NCBI GenBank assembly: GCA_937954195.1
Contig: CALFYR010000007.1
Coordinates: forward strand, 1 to 13,830
Direction of reading: 5' to 3'
Source: an uncultured Dehalococcoidia bacterium
GTDB taxonomy: Bacteria; Chloroflexota; Dehalococcoidia; Tepidiformales; Tepidiformaceae
Length of the DNA: 13,830 nucleotides
Position 1 is the first letter of the stretch, and every line of letters starts with the position of its first letter. The translations under genes and the position numbers were made by a program. Shown here piece after piece: positions 6,685 through 13,830 of this stretch. Below the pieces are notes generated by a model. That model worked only from the letters and a program-made list of their open reading frames with translations. It ran no database searches and was not told the DNA's origin.

Positions 6685-7794
6685 ATGTTCAAAGTCGAAG
6701 TCTCTTATCGCGGGCTGGTGGTGGTGGGCCTGGCCCTCATTACATTGTGGGCACTGCTGCGCCTGTGGCCGGTGGTCCTGCTCGTTATCACGTCGTTCAT
6801 CGTAATGGCGGCGCTGCTTCCGTATGTCGAATGGATGGTGAAGCGAGGGATGAACCGCGTGGTGGCGGTCCTCTTCGTGATCCTGTTCATCCTGGTGGGC
6901 CTTGGGAGCATGGTGGCCGTCGTCGCGCCGGCAGTGTTCGACGAGTTTCGTGACCTGCGGGCGAACCTCCCCGAATACGCCGCAGACGTGGAGAAGCTCG
7001 GAGCCGACCTTGGGTTCGACACCGAGCGATGGAATCTGCCCGAGCGCGCGGAAGAGATCGAATGGACGAGCCTCATAAGCGGCAGCCAGGCCGTGGACTT
7101 CGGCCAACGGGTGGCGTTCGGCGTGTTCACGGGATTTACCATCCTGGTGCTTTCGGCCTATTTGCTCGTCGATACCCGGCGGATGCGGACCTTCCTGTTC
7201 CGGTTTATCCCGGATGAACGCAAACCTGACGCCGAGCACTTCCTGCAGGCCCTGGCGCGAGTGGTTGGTGGGTACGTCCGCGGGCAGCTCATCACCTCAG
7301 CGGTCATCGGCGTGTTCACGATGGTGGTGCTGCTCATCGTGGGCGTACCCAACGCGGTAGCGTTCGGGGTGCTGGCCGCGTTCGCCGACATCATCCCGCT
7401 GGTGGGGGCGTTCATCGCTGTCATTCCCCCAACGCTGGCCGCATTCCAGGAGTCACCCACGCAGGCGCTTATCGTGCTTGGTGCGCTCCTGGCATACCAG
7501 CAGTTCGAAGACCGCTACCTGGTGCCGAAGGTGTACGGCCAGACGCTGAACCTCCCCGCAATCATCGTCCTTATCGCGGTGTTGGTTGGCGCTGAGCTGA
7601 TGGGCATCGCGGGCGTGCTGTTGGCGCTCCCGGCGGCGGCGGCCGGCCGCGTGGTGCTGGACTACTACCTGGACCGTCGGGAGGGCGGGCCGTTCACTGC
7701 GGACGATGAGGGAAGGTCAATCCTCGCGCCGGACGATCCTGAAGAGCGCATACCACACCCACTCCCGGAGCCCGAACCCGACTCCTCTGGCTGA
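6685..7794 (+). CDS. AI-2E family transporter (TqsA/PerM-like membrane protein)
   Basis: This is a 369-residue polytopic inner-membrane protein. Hydrophobic segments lie near residues 10-45, 58-82, 142-163, 202-221, 224-254, 258-271 and 291-327. A soluble stretch at about 84-141 and the sequence GYVRGQL (196-202), followed by ADIIPLVGAFIAVIPP (234-249), are typical of the AI-2E exporter family (TqsA, PerM, YtvI). Members export small molecules such as autoinducer-2 or act as Na+/H+ antiporters; the substrate here is unknown. The C-terminus is a hydrophilic Pro/Glu/Asp-rich tail (about 335-369), probably cytoplasmic. The frame stays open upstream to 6058, but that part is antisense to the DinB-family gene and hydrophilic, so the ATG at 6685 is used. 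It precedes the aminotransferase by 46 bp. Confidence 0.9.
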   Translation: MFKVEVSYRGLVVVGLALITLWALLRLWPVVLLVITSFIVMAALLPYVEWMVKRGMNRVVAVLFVILFILVGLGSMVAVVAPAVFDEFRDLRANLPEYAADVEKLGADLGFDTERWNLPERAEEIEWTSLISGSQAVDFGQRVAFGVFTGFTILVLSAYLLVDTRRMRTFLFRFIPDERKPDAEHFLQALARVVGGYVRGQLITSAVIGVFTMVVLLIVGVPNAVAFGVLAAFADIIPLVGAFIAVIPPTLAAFQESPTQALIVLGALLAYQQFEDRYLVPKVYGQTLNLPAIIVLIAVLVGAELMGIAGVLLALPAAAAGRVVLDYYLDRREGGPFTADDEGRSILAPDDPEERIPHPLPEPEPDSSG

Positions 7795-7828
7795 CCTCGC
7801 ACAGGTATTTCCCTGCGAGTTCTTCTCC

Positions 7829-7834
7829 TACACT
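7829..7834 (+). promoter_or_regulatory. -10 box of the aminotransferase gene
   Basis: TACACT ends exactly 6 bases before the ATG at 7841, so the transcript would be leaderless. No Shine-Dalgarno is properly spaced from this ATG (GGTGG abuts it). Confidence 0.5.
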
Positions 7835-7840
7835 CGGTGG

Positions 7841-8992
7841 ATGGCCGAACTGCGCATCCCGTTCTTCCGTCCCTCGATCGACGACATCGACGTGGAGGCC
7901 GTCGCGGAGACGCTGCGCAGCGGTTGGCTTACCAGCGGCCCGAACGTGAAAGAGCTCGAAGCCGAGATCGCGTCGTATTGCGGTGCGACGTACGTGAACG
8001 CGGTGAACTCCTGCACCGCGGCGATGCACCTGTGCCTGGCGGCGTGGGGGATCGGGCCCGGCGACGAGGTCATCACCACCGTGTACACGTTCTCAGCCAC
8101 GGCTACGGTCATCGTGCATTGCGGCGCGACACCCGTGCTCGTGGACATCCGCGACCGCGATTTCAACATCGACCCCGCAGCGATCGAACAAGCGATTACG
8201 CCGCGCACGAAAGCGATCATCCCGGTGCATTTCGGCGGCGAGCCGTGCCGAATGGACGAGATCATGGCTATCGCCCGGCGGCACAACCTGAAGGTCATGG
8301 AAGACGCCGCCCACAGCATTGGCACGCTGTACCGGGGACGCCATGTAGGGAGCATCAGCGATGCGGCCGCCTTCAGCTTCTACGCCAACAAGAACATCAC
8401 CACGGGCGAGGGCGGAGCGTTGGCCACGAACGACGAGGAACTCAGCGAACGCGTCCGCGTGCTCACGCTCCACGGCATGACGAAGGACGCGTGGAACCGC
8501 TTCGACGCCGGCGGTAGCTGGCGTTATGACATCAAGGAGTTCGGATTCAAGGACAACCTGACAGACCTCGCGGCGGCGCTCGGGCGCACTCAACTCAAGA
8601 AGATCGAGCGGCTCCTGGATGGGCGTGCGCGAGTGGCGGCGCGCTACTTTGAAAACCTCCGGGACGAGGAGCACCTCATCCTCCCGGGATTCGACGAGGA
8701 GAACCGGCACGCGTGGCACCTGTTCGTGGTGCGCGTGAAGAACGAGCAATCTCCCGTGCAGCGCGACGACGTCATCCGGCGGCTTGCCGAACGCGGCATC
8801 GGCACCTCCGTGCACTACATCCCCCTGCATTACCACACCGCCTATAAGAATCTTGGCCGATGGGCGCCGGGAGATTTCCCGGTCGCGGAGAAGGTGTTCG
8901 AAGGCGCAATTAGCCTTCCCATCTACCCGGACATGACCAATGAGGAAGTGGACTACGTGTGCAACGCGTTACGGGACATCCTGCACCCGTAA
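7841..8992 (+). CDS. DegT/DnrJ/EryC1/StrS-family PLP sugar aminotransferase
   Basis: This 383-residue cytoplasmic enzyme should transfer an amino group, usually from glutamate, to a keto-sugar nucleotide. Family features are in order: IPFFRPSIDDIDVEAV (6-21), SGWLTSGPNVKELE (27-40), the cofactor-phosphate region NSCTAAMHL (56-64), the PLP-ring Asp in EDAAHS (154-159), and SFYANKNITTGEGG (179-192) with Schiff-base Lys184. HYIPLHYHTAYK (325-336) is the usual C-terminal motif. Closest types are perosamine synthase and ArnB/PseC/WecE-like enzymes; the specific sugar is not assignable. An in-frame start at 7706 would overlap the transporter gene and lacks conservation, and ATG 7841 has a -10 box at leaderless spacing. 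It may use sugars made by the nucleotidyltransferase at 104-1114, though they are far apart. Confidence 0.93.
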   Translation: MAELRIPFFRPSIDDIDVEAVAETLRSGWLTSGPNVKELEAEIASYCGATYVNAVNSCTAAMHLCLAAWGIGPGDEVITTVYTFSATATVIVHCGATPVLVDIRDRDFNIDPAAIEQAITPRTKAIIPVHFGGEPCRMDEIMAIARRHNLKVMEDAAHSIGTLYRGRHVGSISDAAAFSFYANKNITTGEGGALATNDEELSERVRVLTLHGMTKDAWNRFDAGGSWRYDIKEFGFKDNLTDLAAALGRTQLKKIERLLDGRARVAARYFENLRDEEHLILPGFDEENRHAWHLFVVRVKNEQSPVQRDDVIRRLAERGIGTSVHYIPLHYHTAYKNLGRWAPGDFPVAEKVFEGAISLPIYPDMTNEEVDYVCNALRDILHP

Positions 8993-9062
8993 CGACCCGT
9001 GCCCGTTGGCACCGCCCGGGCGACAATGCCAGCACCTCGCTTCCCCGGAGACTCACATCTTG

Positions 9063-10160
9063 ATGCGCCGATTCACCCGTACGACCCGGCTCCTGCTTGC
9101 AGGCGCAGTTATGTCCGCCTCGATTGCCGCAGCCTGCGGCGGAGGTGAGGACGAAGAGCTCGTGGCCGTTGATGTTTGGGTGCGCAGCCTCTGTAGCGCC
9201 GCAGCCCGGTTCGATGTTGCTTCGGACGAGGCTGGCCAGCCATTCGTTGATGCTGTGGATGAGACACCCGAAGACACAGCCGCCATCAAGGAAGCGTTCG
9301 CTGAGGCGCTTGAGGACCAGATCGGCGCCCAGCGCGAATTCCGGCGGGAGTTCGACGACCTGGGCAAACCGGATGTCGAGGACCCGGACGCGGTTATCGA
9401 CGCGTTCCACGAGCAGTTCGAAGAGAACGACGCCCGCACCGAACAGATCGGCGAAGACGTCGCCAACTTCGACGACGACGAGGACTTCTTCGAAGCATTC
9501 CTGGGGCTCGATCTTGAGGAGCCGGACTTCCGCACGAAGCTGGAACCGCTGGCCGAGGATGACCCGCTCGTCCAGGACCTGATCGAGGAGATCGAGGCGA
9601 ACCCCGGTTGCGCGGCCACCATCTTCGATGAAGAGGTCTCGGAGCCCGAGCCGGTCCCGACCCCAACCACGACCGCTTCGAATGACCCGAACCAGGCGTG
9701 GGCATCGGGCGTGTGCATGGCGCTCGGCGGCTGGGTACAGGACCTGAGCGACGCCAACGACGAACTCCAGGCCCAGGTGGACCTCGCGGCTGATGCGCAG
9801 GACCTGAAGGACGTGCTGGTGACGTTCCTCGAACAGGGCTTGTTCGACACACAAGACTTCGAACTGGAAATCCTCGTCCTTGGGCCGCCCGATGTGACGG
9901 ACGGCGAGGAGATCCAGGGTGTGTTCGAAGGGGCCGCCTCCGACCTCGTGATCCTGTTCGACGACCTTGTGTCTGAGGCGAGCGCCATCGACGCGTCTTC
10001 GCTATCGGCGGTGACGGCGGACCTGGAGGCGTTCCAGGGCCGGGTCGAGACGGCATTCGACGAGGTTGGCCAGGCGTTCGACGAGCTCGAGCAGTACGAC
10101 CCTGAAGGCCTCGACGTGCTGTTCGGGACACTGCCTGAATGCGTCGCCATCGGACAATAG
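9063..10160 (+). CDS. Acidic lipoprotein with two copies of a Cys-bounded domain, function unknown
   Basis: This is a 365-residue protein. Residues 1-24 form an export signal (RRFTRTTR, then a hydrophobic run) ending in IAAAC, so Cys25 is a plausible lipidation site, though Ala at -3 is a weak lipobox. GGGEDEE follows. The mature part is very rich in Asp and Glu and contains two related halves joined by a Pro/Thr linker (about 190-207). Half 1 has W39-x4-C44, GKPDV (101-105) and C183. Half 2 has W213-x4-C218, GPPDV (274-278) and C360. Spacings agree closely (57 vs 56, then 82 vs 86 residues), implying duplication; one disulfide per copy is plausible. The rest looks alpha-helical. I do not recognise the family. 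ATG 9063 is chosen because it starts the signal peptide; GGAG lies about 12 bases upstream. Confidence 0.82.
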   Translation: MRRFTRTTRLLLAGAVMSASIAAACGGGEDEELVAVDVWVRSLCSAAARFDVASDEAGQPFVDAVDETPEDTAAIKEAFAEALEDQIGAQREFRREFDDLGKPDVEDPDAVIDAFHEQFEENDARTEQIGEDVANFDDDEDFFEAFLGLDLEEPDFRTKLEPLAEDDPLVQDLIEEIEANPGCAATIFDEEVSEPEPVPTPTTTASNDPNQAWASGVCMALGGWVQDLSDANDELQAQVDLAADAQDLKDVLVTFLEQGLFDTQDFELEILVLGPPDVTDGEEIQGVFEGAASDLVILFDDLVSEASAIDASSLSAVTADLEAFQGRVETAFDEVGQAFDELEQYDPEGLDVLFGTLPECVAIGQ

Positions 10161-10189
10161 GTCCCGTGGTGAACGAGGCGTCGGAGGTG

Positions 10190-10195
10190 TACAGT
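10190..10195 (+). promoter_or_regulatory. -10 box of the PhaC-like gene
   Basis: TACAGT ends 7 bases before the ATG at 10203, the fourth case here of a TANNNT box at leaderless distance. A TGGTGA at 10167-10172 sits 17 bases upstream but is a poor -35. Confidence 0.45.
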
Positions 10196-10202
10196 CCGCG
10201 CC

Positions 10203-11249
10203 ATGGTCGAAGCACCGGTTTTCGAGAGTGACAGCGAGCTACTGAAACTTGCGCAGGGCCTGCGCGAAGCGTTCGGGGCGCCGGCGCCGGTCGCGCAATC
10301 GCGGCGAGTGGTCGCGGGCTACCGGGGCAAGGCGAAGATGTACTACTACCCGCCGAAGGACGGTGGCCGCCTGAAGACGCCGCTCGTGCTGTTCCCGTAC
10401 CTGGGAATTAGCAGGCCGTACATCTTCGACCTCCGGCCGGGCGAATCGTTCGCTGAGTTCCTTGGAGAGAACGGCGTGCCGTTCTACCTGGTGGACTGGG
10501 GCGCGTTTGGGCCCGAAGACCGCGACATGGGCATGGACGACGTGATCGGCGACATGATCCCCTCGTTCGTGCGGCAGGCCGTGGCCCACTCGGGCGCCGA
10601 TGGCGTGACGGCGTTCGGGTATTGCATGGGCGTCCCGATGACGACGAGCGCGATTGCCAGCCGCGACGACCTGCCCGTGAAGAACCTGCTCACGATGGTT
10701 GGTCCCATCGATTTCTCGATCGGCGACTTCCCCCGGATGACCGACGAGGACAAGTTCGATGTCGATGCGATTATCGAAACGTTCGACATGATGCCGGCGG
10801 AGTTCATCCGTTCGGGCTTCAAGATGCTGAACCCGATGGGCGACGTCCAGCAGGCGCAAACGCTCATGCAGAACGTCACGAATCAGGAGTGGCTGACGGG
10901 CTACAAAGCCATGAACCGCTGGGCGAGCGAGTGGATGCCCTTGCCGAAGCAATTCTTTCGGCAGTGGGTGCGCAACTTCTACCAGGGCAACGAACTCGTG
11001 AAGGGTGAGTTCCGCGTCTGGGGCGAAAAGGTCACACTCGCCGACATCACCTGCCCGCTGTTGAGCATTGCGGCAACGAAAGACGAAATCGTGCCGCCCG
11101 GGAGCGCCCGGGCGCTGTTCGACCAGGTCCGAAGCGAAGACAAGCAGTTCATGGAACTGGAGGGCGGGCATATTTCGGTGATTGCGGGGCGGCGTGCAAA
11201 GCAGCAGGTGTGGCCGGCGATCCTGAAGTGGCTCCAGGAGCATGACTAG
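10203..11249 (+). CDS. phaC: Class III poly(3-hydroxyalkanoate) synthase-like alpha/beta hydrolase
   Basis: This 348-residue cytoplasmic protein has the PhaC architecture. RPYIFDLRPGESFAEFL (71-87) and PFYLVDWG (93-100) match the 'NRPYILDLxPxxS...VYxxDWG' block of PHA synthases. The nucleophile elbow is GYCMGV with Cys141 in place of lipase Ser; Asp294 (ATKDEIVPP) and His323 (EGGHISVIAG) complete the triad. Separations of 153 and 29 residues equal those of the Allochromatium vinosum class III enzyme (Cys149, Asp302, His331, 355 residues). PhaC polymerises hydroxyacyl-CoA. Odd points: the box normally ends in GG, here GV, and no PhaE or PhaR partner is visible in the window. It ends 8 bp before the biotin carboxylase gene, so the two are probably co-transcribed. 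A non-polymerising acyltransferase or hydrolase role remains possible. Confidence 0.82.
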   Translation: MVEAPVFESDSELLKLAQGLREAFGAPAPVAQSRRVVAGYRGKAKMYYYPPKDGGRLKTPLVLFPYLGISRPYIFDLRPGESFAEFLGENGVPFYLVDWGAFGPEDRDMGMDDVIGDMIPSFVRQAVAHSGADGVTAFGYCMGVPMTTSAIASRDDLPVKNLLTMVGPIDFSIGDFPRMTDEDKFDVDAIIETFDMMPAEFIRSGFKMLNPMGDVQQAQTLMQNVTNQEWLTGYKAMNRWASEWMPLPKQFFRQWVRNFYQGNELVKGEFRVWGEKVTLADITCPLLSIAATKDEIVPPGSARALFDQVRSEDKQFMELEGGHISVIAGRRAKQQVWPAILKWLQEHD

Positions 11250-11257
11250 GACGTTCG

Positions 11258-13276
11258 ATGTTTGAGAGCGTGCTGATCGCAAACCGGGGCGAAATTGCGG
11301 TGCGCATCGCGAAGACGCTCAGGAAGATGGGCATACGTTCGGTGGTGGTGGCATCGATCCCCGACCGCAAAAGCCTCGCGGTGCGGACGGCGGACGACTG
11401 GGTCCTGCTCGAAGGCTACAGCGCGGCGGAGTCGTACCTCGATGTCGATGCGGTGATTGCGGCGGCGAAGGAGAAGGGCTGCCAGGCGATCCACCCGGGG
11501 TATGGGTTCCTTGCGGAGCGAGCCGATTTCGCCGAGCGGTGTGCCGCGGAGGACATCGTCTTCATCGGGCCGCCGGCGGAGGTGCTGCGGGGGATGGGAG
11601 ACAAGTCGGCCGCGCGGCAGCTTGCGGTAGCGAATGGCGTGCCGGTAGTCCCGGGGTGGGATGGGAACGACGACGCGGAGACGCTGGCGCGCGAAGCGGA
11701 GCGCATCGGCTACCCCGTGATGTTGAAGGCCCGCGGTGGGGGTGGTGGCCGCGGGATGCGGGAAGTGTTCGCAGCGGGGGAACTGCCCGAGGCAATCGAG
11801 AGTGCGCGCCGCGAAGCGCTGGCGGCGTTCGGCGATGGCGGTTTGCTGCTCGAGAAGCTGGTGACCGAGGCGCATCACGTGGAGGTGCAGGTACTCGGCG
11901 ATACGCACGGCAACCTGATCCATCTCGGCGAGCGCGACTGCTCGGTGCAGCGCCGCCACCAGAAACTGATCGAAGAATCGCCCAGCCCGGTGGTAGATGA
12001 CGCGCTGCGCGCGGAACTGACCGGCGCCGCTCTCAGGCTCGCGCGCGCCGTGAACTACGTGAACGCGGGAACGTTCGAGTTCTTAGTCGGCACACCCGGG
12101 ACAGATGGCCGGCGGCCGTTCTACTTCCTCGAAGTGAACCCCCGCCTGCAGGTGGAACACCCGGTCACGGAGATGGTCACGGGACTGGACATCGTGGAAC
12201 TGCAGGTGCGTATCGCCGCCGGCGAGCCGCTGCCGCTGCGGCAGGAGGACGTGACGTTCGAAGGCCACGCGATCGAGTTCCGGATCAACGCGGAGGACCC
12301 GTGGGACGGGTTCCGGCCGAGTTCGGGACGGATCGAGCGCATTGTTTCACTCATCTCATCGGGTTGGGATCGCGACGAGCGCCTCGAGGCCGGATACGAG
12401 GACGGGGACTCCGTACCTGGCCAGTACGACTCACTGGTCATGAAGCGCGTGATACACGAGCCTGAGAGAAGCGAAGCCGTTGCCGCCGGACGGAGGGGTG
12501 GCCGGACACTCGTTGAAGGCGTTCGAACAAACGACGCCCTTCTTCAGCGCATCGCGTCTTCTGAGGAATTCATCGCCGGCCTGTGCGACACGACGTGGCT
12601 GGAACGCAATCTCGACGTTCTGCTGGGCAAACGCGCCGTCCCTCGGGAATGGTGGGCCGCCGCGGCCTGGGGACTGGGGGCGATGCGATACGCGTGGCCT
12701 TCGCGACGAAACGAATCGATTTTCGGGCGTTCTATTCGCTGGTATGGCGCCGGGCCACGCTCGATGACGCTTCGCGCTGGAAACGAGACGGTTGATGTGG
12801 GCATACTCCGCGAATCGCCATCGATAGGTGCAGTGGTCATCGGCGTCGACCGAATCGCATGCCGGACTTTGCGAGGACAAACTGATGACAGTTTTCTTGT
12901 GATCGCGGGCGGACTCCGGTTCGAACTCTCGCAGCCGTACGGGGCAATCAATGAGATTTGCGTTGAACCCGAAGGGGGCGACTTAGAGCACCGAGACGAC
13001 CTTGTTTTCACAGCAGTCCCGCCCCCACCCCTCCCACGCCGCGCCCATACCGCCAGCGAAGGCGCTACGGCCATCACCGCACCGCTCTCGGGCACCATCG
13101 CGGCGGTGCGAGTGGCGGAGGGTGATGCGGTGCAGGCGGGCCAGCCGCTGGTGATGCTTGAGGCGATGAAGATGGAGCACCGGGTTGTCGCGAGCGCTGA
13201 TGGGACCGTCCGGGCGGTCCATGTGAAGCAGGGTGACGTCGTTCGGGAAGGCGACCTGCTGGTCGAAGTCGAGTAA
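11258..13276 (+). CDS. Acyl-CoA carboxylase alpha subunit (biotin carboxylase plus biotin carrier)
   Basis: This 672-residue subunit carboxylates its own biotin with ATP and bicarbonate for transfer to acetyl-, propionyl- or methylcrotonyl-CoA. Biotin carboxylase covers about 1-450: ESVLIANRGEIAVRI (3-17), HPGYGFLAE (79-87), the ATP-grasp glycine loop KARGGGGGRGMR (157-168), RDCSVQRRHQKLIEESP (226-242), EVNPRLQVEHPVTE (292-305) and EFRINAEDP (340-348). A less conserved linker follows at about 455-600, as in propionyl-/methylcrotonyl-CoA carboxylases, with a PPPPLPRR stretch (588-595). The biotinyl domain at 604-672 has EAMKMEH, with Lys638 as biotin site. No carboxyltransferase beta subunit lies in the window, so the substrate is open. 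AGGA lies 7 bases before the ATG. It follows phaC by 8 bp and ends at a strong terminator. Confidence 0.95.
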   Translation: MFESVLIANRGEIAVRIAKTLRKMGIRSVVVASIPDRKSLAVRTADDWVLLEGYSAAESYLDVDAVIAAAKEKGCQAIHPGYGFLAERADFAERCAAEDIVFIGPPAEVLRGMGDKSAARQLAVANGVPVVPGWDGNDDAETLAREAERIGYPVMLKARGGGGGRGMREVFAAGELPEAIESARREALAAFGDGGLLLEKLVTEAHHVEVQVLGDTHGNLIHLGERDCSVQRRHQKLIEESPSPVVDDALRAELTGAALRLARAVNYVNAGTFEFLVGTPGTDGRRPFYFLEVNPRLQVEHPVTEMVTGLDIVELQVRIAAGEPLPLRQEDVTFEGHAIEFRINAEDPWDGFRPSSGRIERIVSLISSGWDRDERLEAGYEDGDSVPGQYDSLVMKRVIHEPERSEAVAAGRRGGRTLVEGVRTNDALLQRIASSEEFIAGLCDTTWLERNLDVLLGKRAVPREWWAAAAWGLGAMRYAWPSRRNESIFGRSIRWYGAGPRSMTLRAGNETVDVGILRESPSIGAVVIGVDRIACRTLRGQTDDSFLVIAGGLRFELSQPYGAINEICVEPEGGDLEHRDDLVFTAVPPPPLPRRAHTASEGATAITAPLSGTIAAVRVAEGDAVQAGQPLVMLEAMKMEHRVVASADGTVRAVHVKQGDVVREGDLLVEVE

Positions 13277-13279
13277 CGC

Positions 13280-13318
13280 GAAGAGGGTCCCACCCTTCCG
13301 AAAGGTGGGACCCTCTTC
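13280..13318. terminator. Strong terminator hairpin between convergent genes
   Basis: GAAGAGGGTCCCACC (13280-13294) pairs perfectly over 15 bp with GGTGGGACCCTCTTC (13304-13318) around a 9-base loop. It starts 3 bases after the carboxylase stop and lies 35 bases beyond the stop of the convergent minus-strand gene. No long T-run follows on the plus strand. On the minus strand, too, the flank is not T-rich. It is nonetheless well placed to block both transcripts. Confidence 0.75.
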
Positions 13319-13353
13319 CATCCGCTCTCCGCTCGCCCTGGGGGATAGCTTCG

Positions 13354-13830
13354 TTAGCGCCCGGAGTCCGGGGGCGTCGCACCACCACCATCGGAGACCG
13401 AATCAGCAGCGCGCGCTTCCGCTTCCGCGATCGGAAGCGGCTTGGCGCCACCGGGTTCGTCCTTGAGCTTTTCGACGTCGAAGTTCGGGTCGAGGCTCTC
13501 GGCGATGGCAATGAGGACATCGCGGTCGACGACCGGCGACACACCATTGGACCAGGCGTTCACGGAGAAGTAGTCGCCGTTCGTGCCGCTCCAGTTGATG
13601 CCGTAGTCGCTGATCCAACCTTCGCCGGTCGAGTCGGAGCCTTCGTAGCGGCTGACCGAGACATCGATGGTGTCGCCACCGTTGGTGAGCGTCCAGCTGA
13701 GGTTGTAGTAGGGAGCGAAGCCTTCCGGTTCGTCGCAGCCATCGGCGATGTCGGTACCGGAGTGGTACGACCGGGTCACTTCGAAACCGTCCGGGATAGC
13801 CGGGGTGTTGAACCCGAGGCCGGCGAGGTC
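13354..13830 (-). CDS. Uncharacterised, probably extracytoplasmic protein, C-terminal fragment
   Basis: The frame is open to the right edge, so the N-terminus is missing; 158 residues are visible. No family is recognised. The fragment begins DLAGLGFNTPAIPDGFEV and continues with a strand-rich, aromatic-rich region (YYNLSWTLTNGGDTIDVSVSRYEGS, then GEGWISDYGINWSGTNGDYFSVNAWSNG). A helix DRDVLIAIAESLDPNFDVEKLK follows, and a low-complexity tail ends SDGGGATPPDSGR. The 'PDGFEVT...VSVSRYEG...YFSVNAWSNG...DRDVLIAIAESL' pattern resembles the C-terminal domains of secreted or anti-sigma-linked proteins in which a beta-sheet domain is followed by an 'ExLxxIAESL'-type helix, but this is only a resemblance. 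A GTG at 13779 lies inside the domain and is unlikely to be the start. Confidence 0.7.
   Translation of the reverse strand, partial: DLAGLGFNTPAIPDGFEVTRSYHSGTDIADGCDEPEGFAPYYNLSWTLTNGGDTIDVSVSRYEGSDSTGEGWISDYGINWSGTNGDYFSVNAWSNGVSPVVDRDVLIAIAESLDPNFDVEKLKDEPGGAKPLPIAEAEARAADSVSDGGGATPPDSGR

Noticed and set aside
8999..9012. GTGCC-CGTT-GGCAC hairpin after the aminotransferase as a terminator
   Set aside because: The stem is only 5 bp and no T-run follows, so termination is not supported.
9053..10204. Minus-strand frame (383 codons) opposite the acidic lipoprotein
   Set aside because: It is dominated by Ser and Arg, an artefact of reading Asp/Glu-rich codons in reverse. The plus frame has a signal peptide and a coherent internal duplication.
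10239..11282. Minus-strand frame (347 codons) opposite phaC
   Set aside because: It is rich in His, Arg and Val with no motif, opposite a gene whose catalytic triad spacing is exact.

Overview
The window reads as ordinary chromosome from a GC-rich bacterium. Gene style suggests Chloroflexota, perhaps Dehalococcoidia-like, but no rRNA or marker gene confirms this. Supporting traits are several start codons 6-7 bases after a TANNNT box (probable leaderless transcripts), frequent GTG starts, and a metK leader of the SAM-I/SAM-IV riboswitch clan. No phage, insertion sequence, CRISPR array, tRNA or rRNA was seen.

Layout. Positions 1-2320, minus strand: metK, then a sugar-phosphate nucleotidyltransferase, then the N-terminus of a phosphoglucomutase/phosphomannomutase running off the left edge. 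The genes are 12 bp apart or overlap, so they look like one operon. Positions 2368-2560 hold its leader: a SAM-clan aptamer, several hairpins and an intrinsic terminator. Positions 2633-3402, plus strand: an antitoxin-like gene, a ParE-like toxin and a second antitoxin-like gene with no toxin after it. Positions 3403-3667 form a hairpin-rich region leading into ilvB-ilvN (3668-5973, 4-base overlap), which ends at a strong bidirectional terminator. A DinB-family gene (minus) converges on that terminator. Divergent from it is an AI-2E family transporter, then a DegT-type sugar aminotransferase, an acidic lipoprotein made of two copies of one domain, a class III PhaC-like protein, and a biotin carboxylase/biotin carrier subunit ending at a second strong terminator (13280-13318). 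A secreted-looking unknown protein on the minus strand runs off the right edge.

How the genes relate. Most are housekeeping: SAM synthesis, activated-sugar supply (nucleotidyltransferase, hexose mutase and possibly the sugar aminotransferase), branched-chain amino acid synthesis, and acyl-CoA carboxylation beside a PHA-synthase-like enzyme. The less ordinary parts are the compact SAM-clan leader in front of a metK/sugar-nucleotide operon, the antitoxin-toxin-antitoxin array, the structured ilvBN leader, the duplicated-domain lipoprotein and the repeated leaderless start layout. I did not find a clearly new multi-gene system; the best candidates for undescribed biology are the lipoprotein domain and the two RNA leaders.
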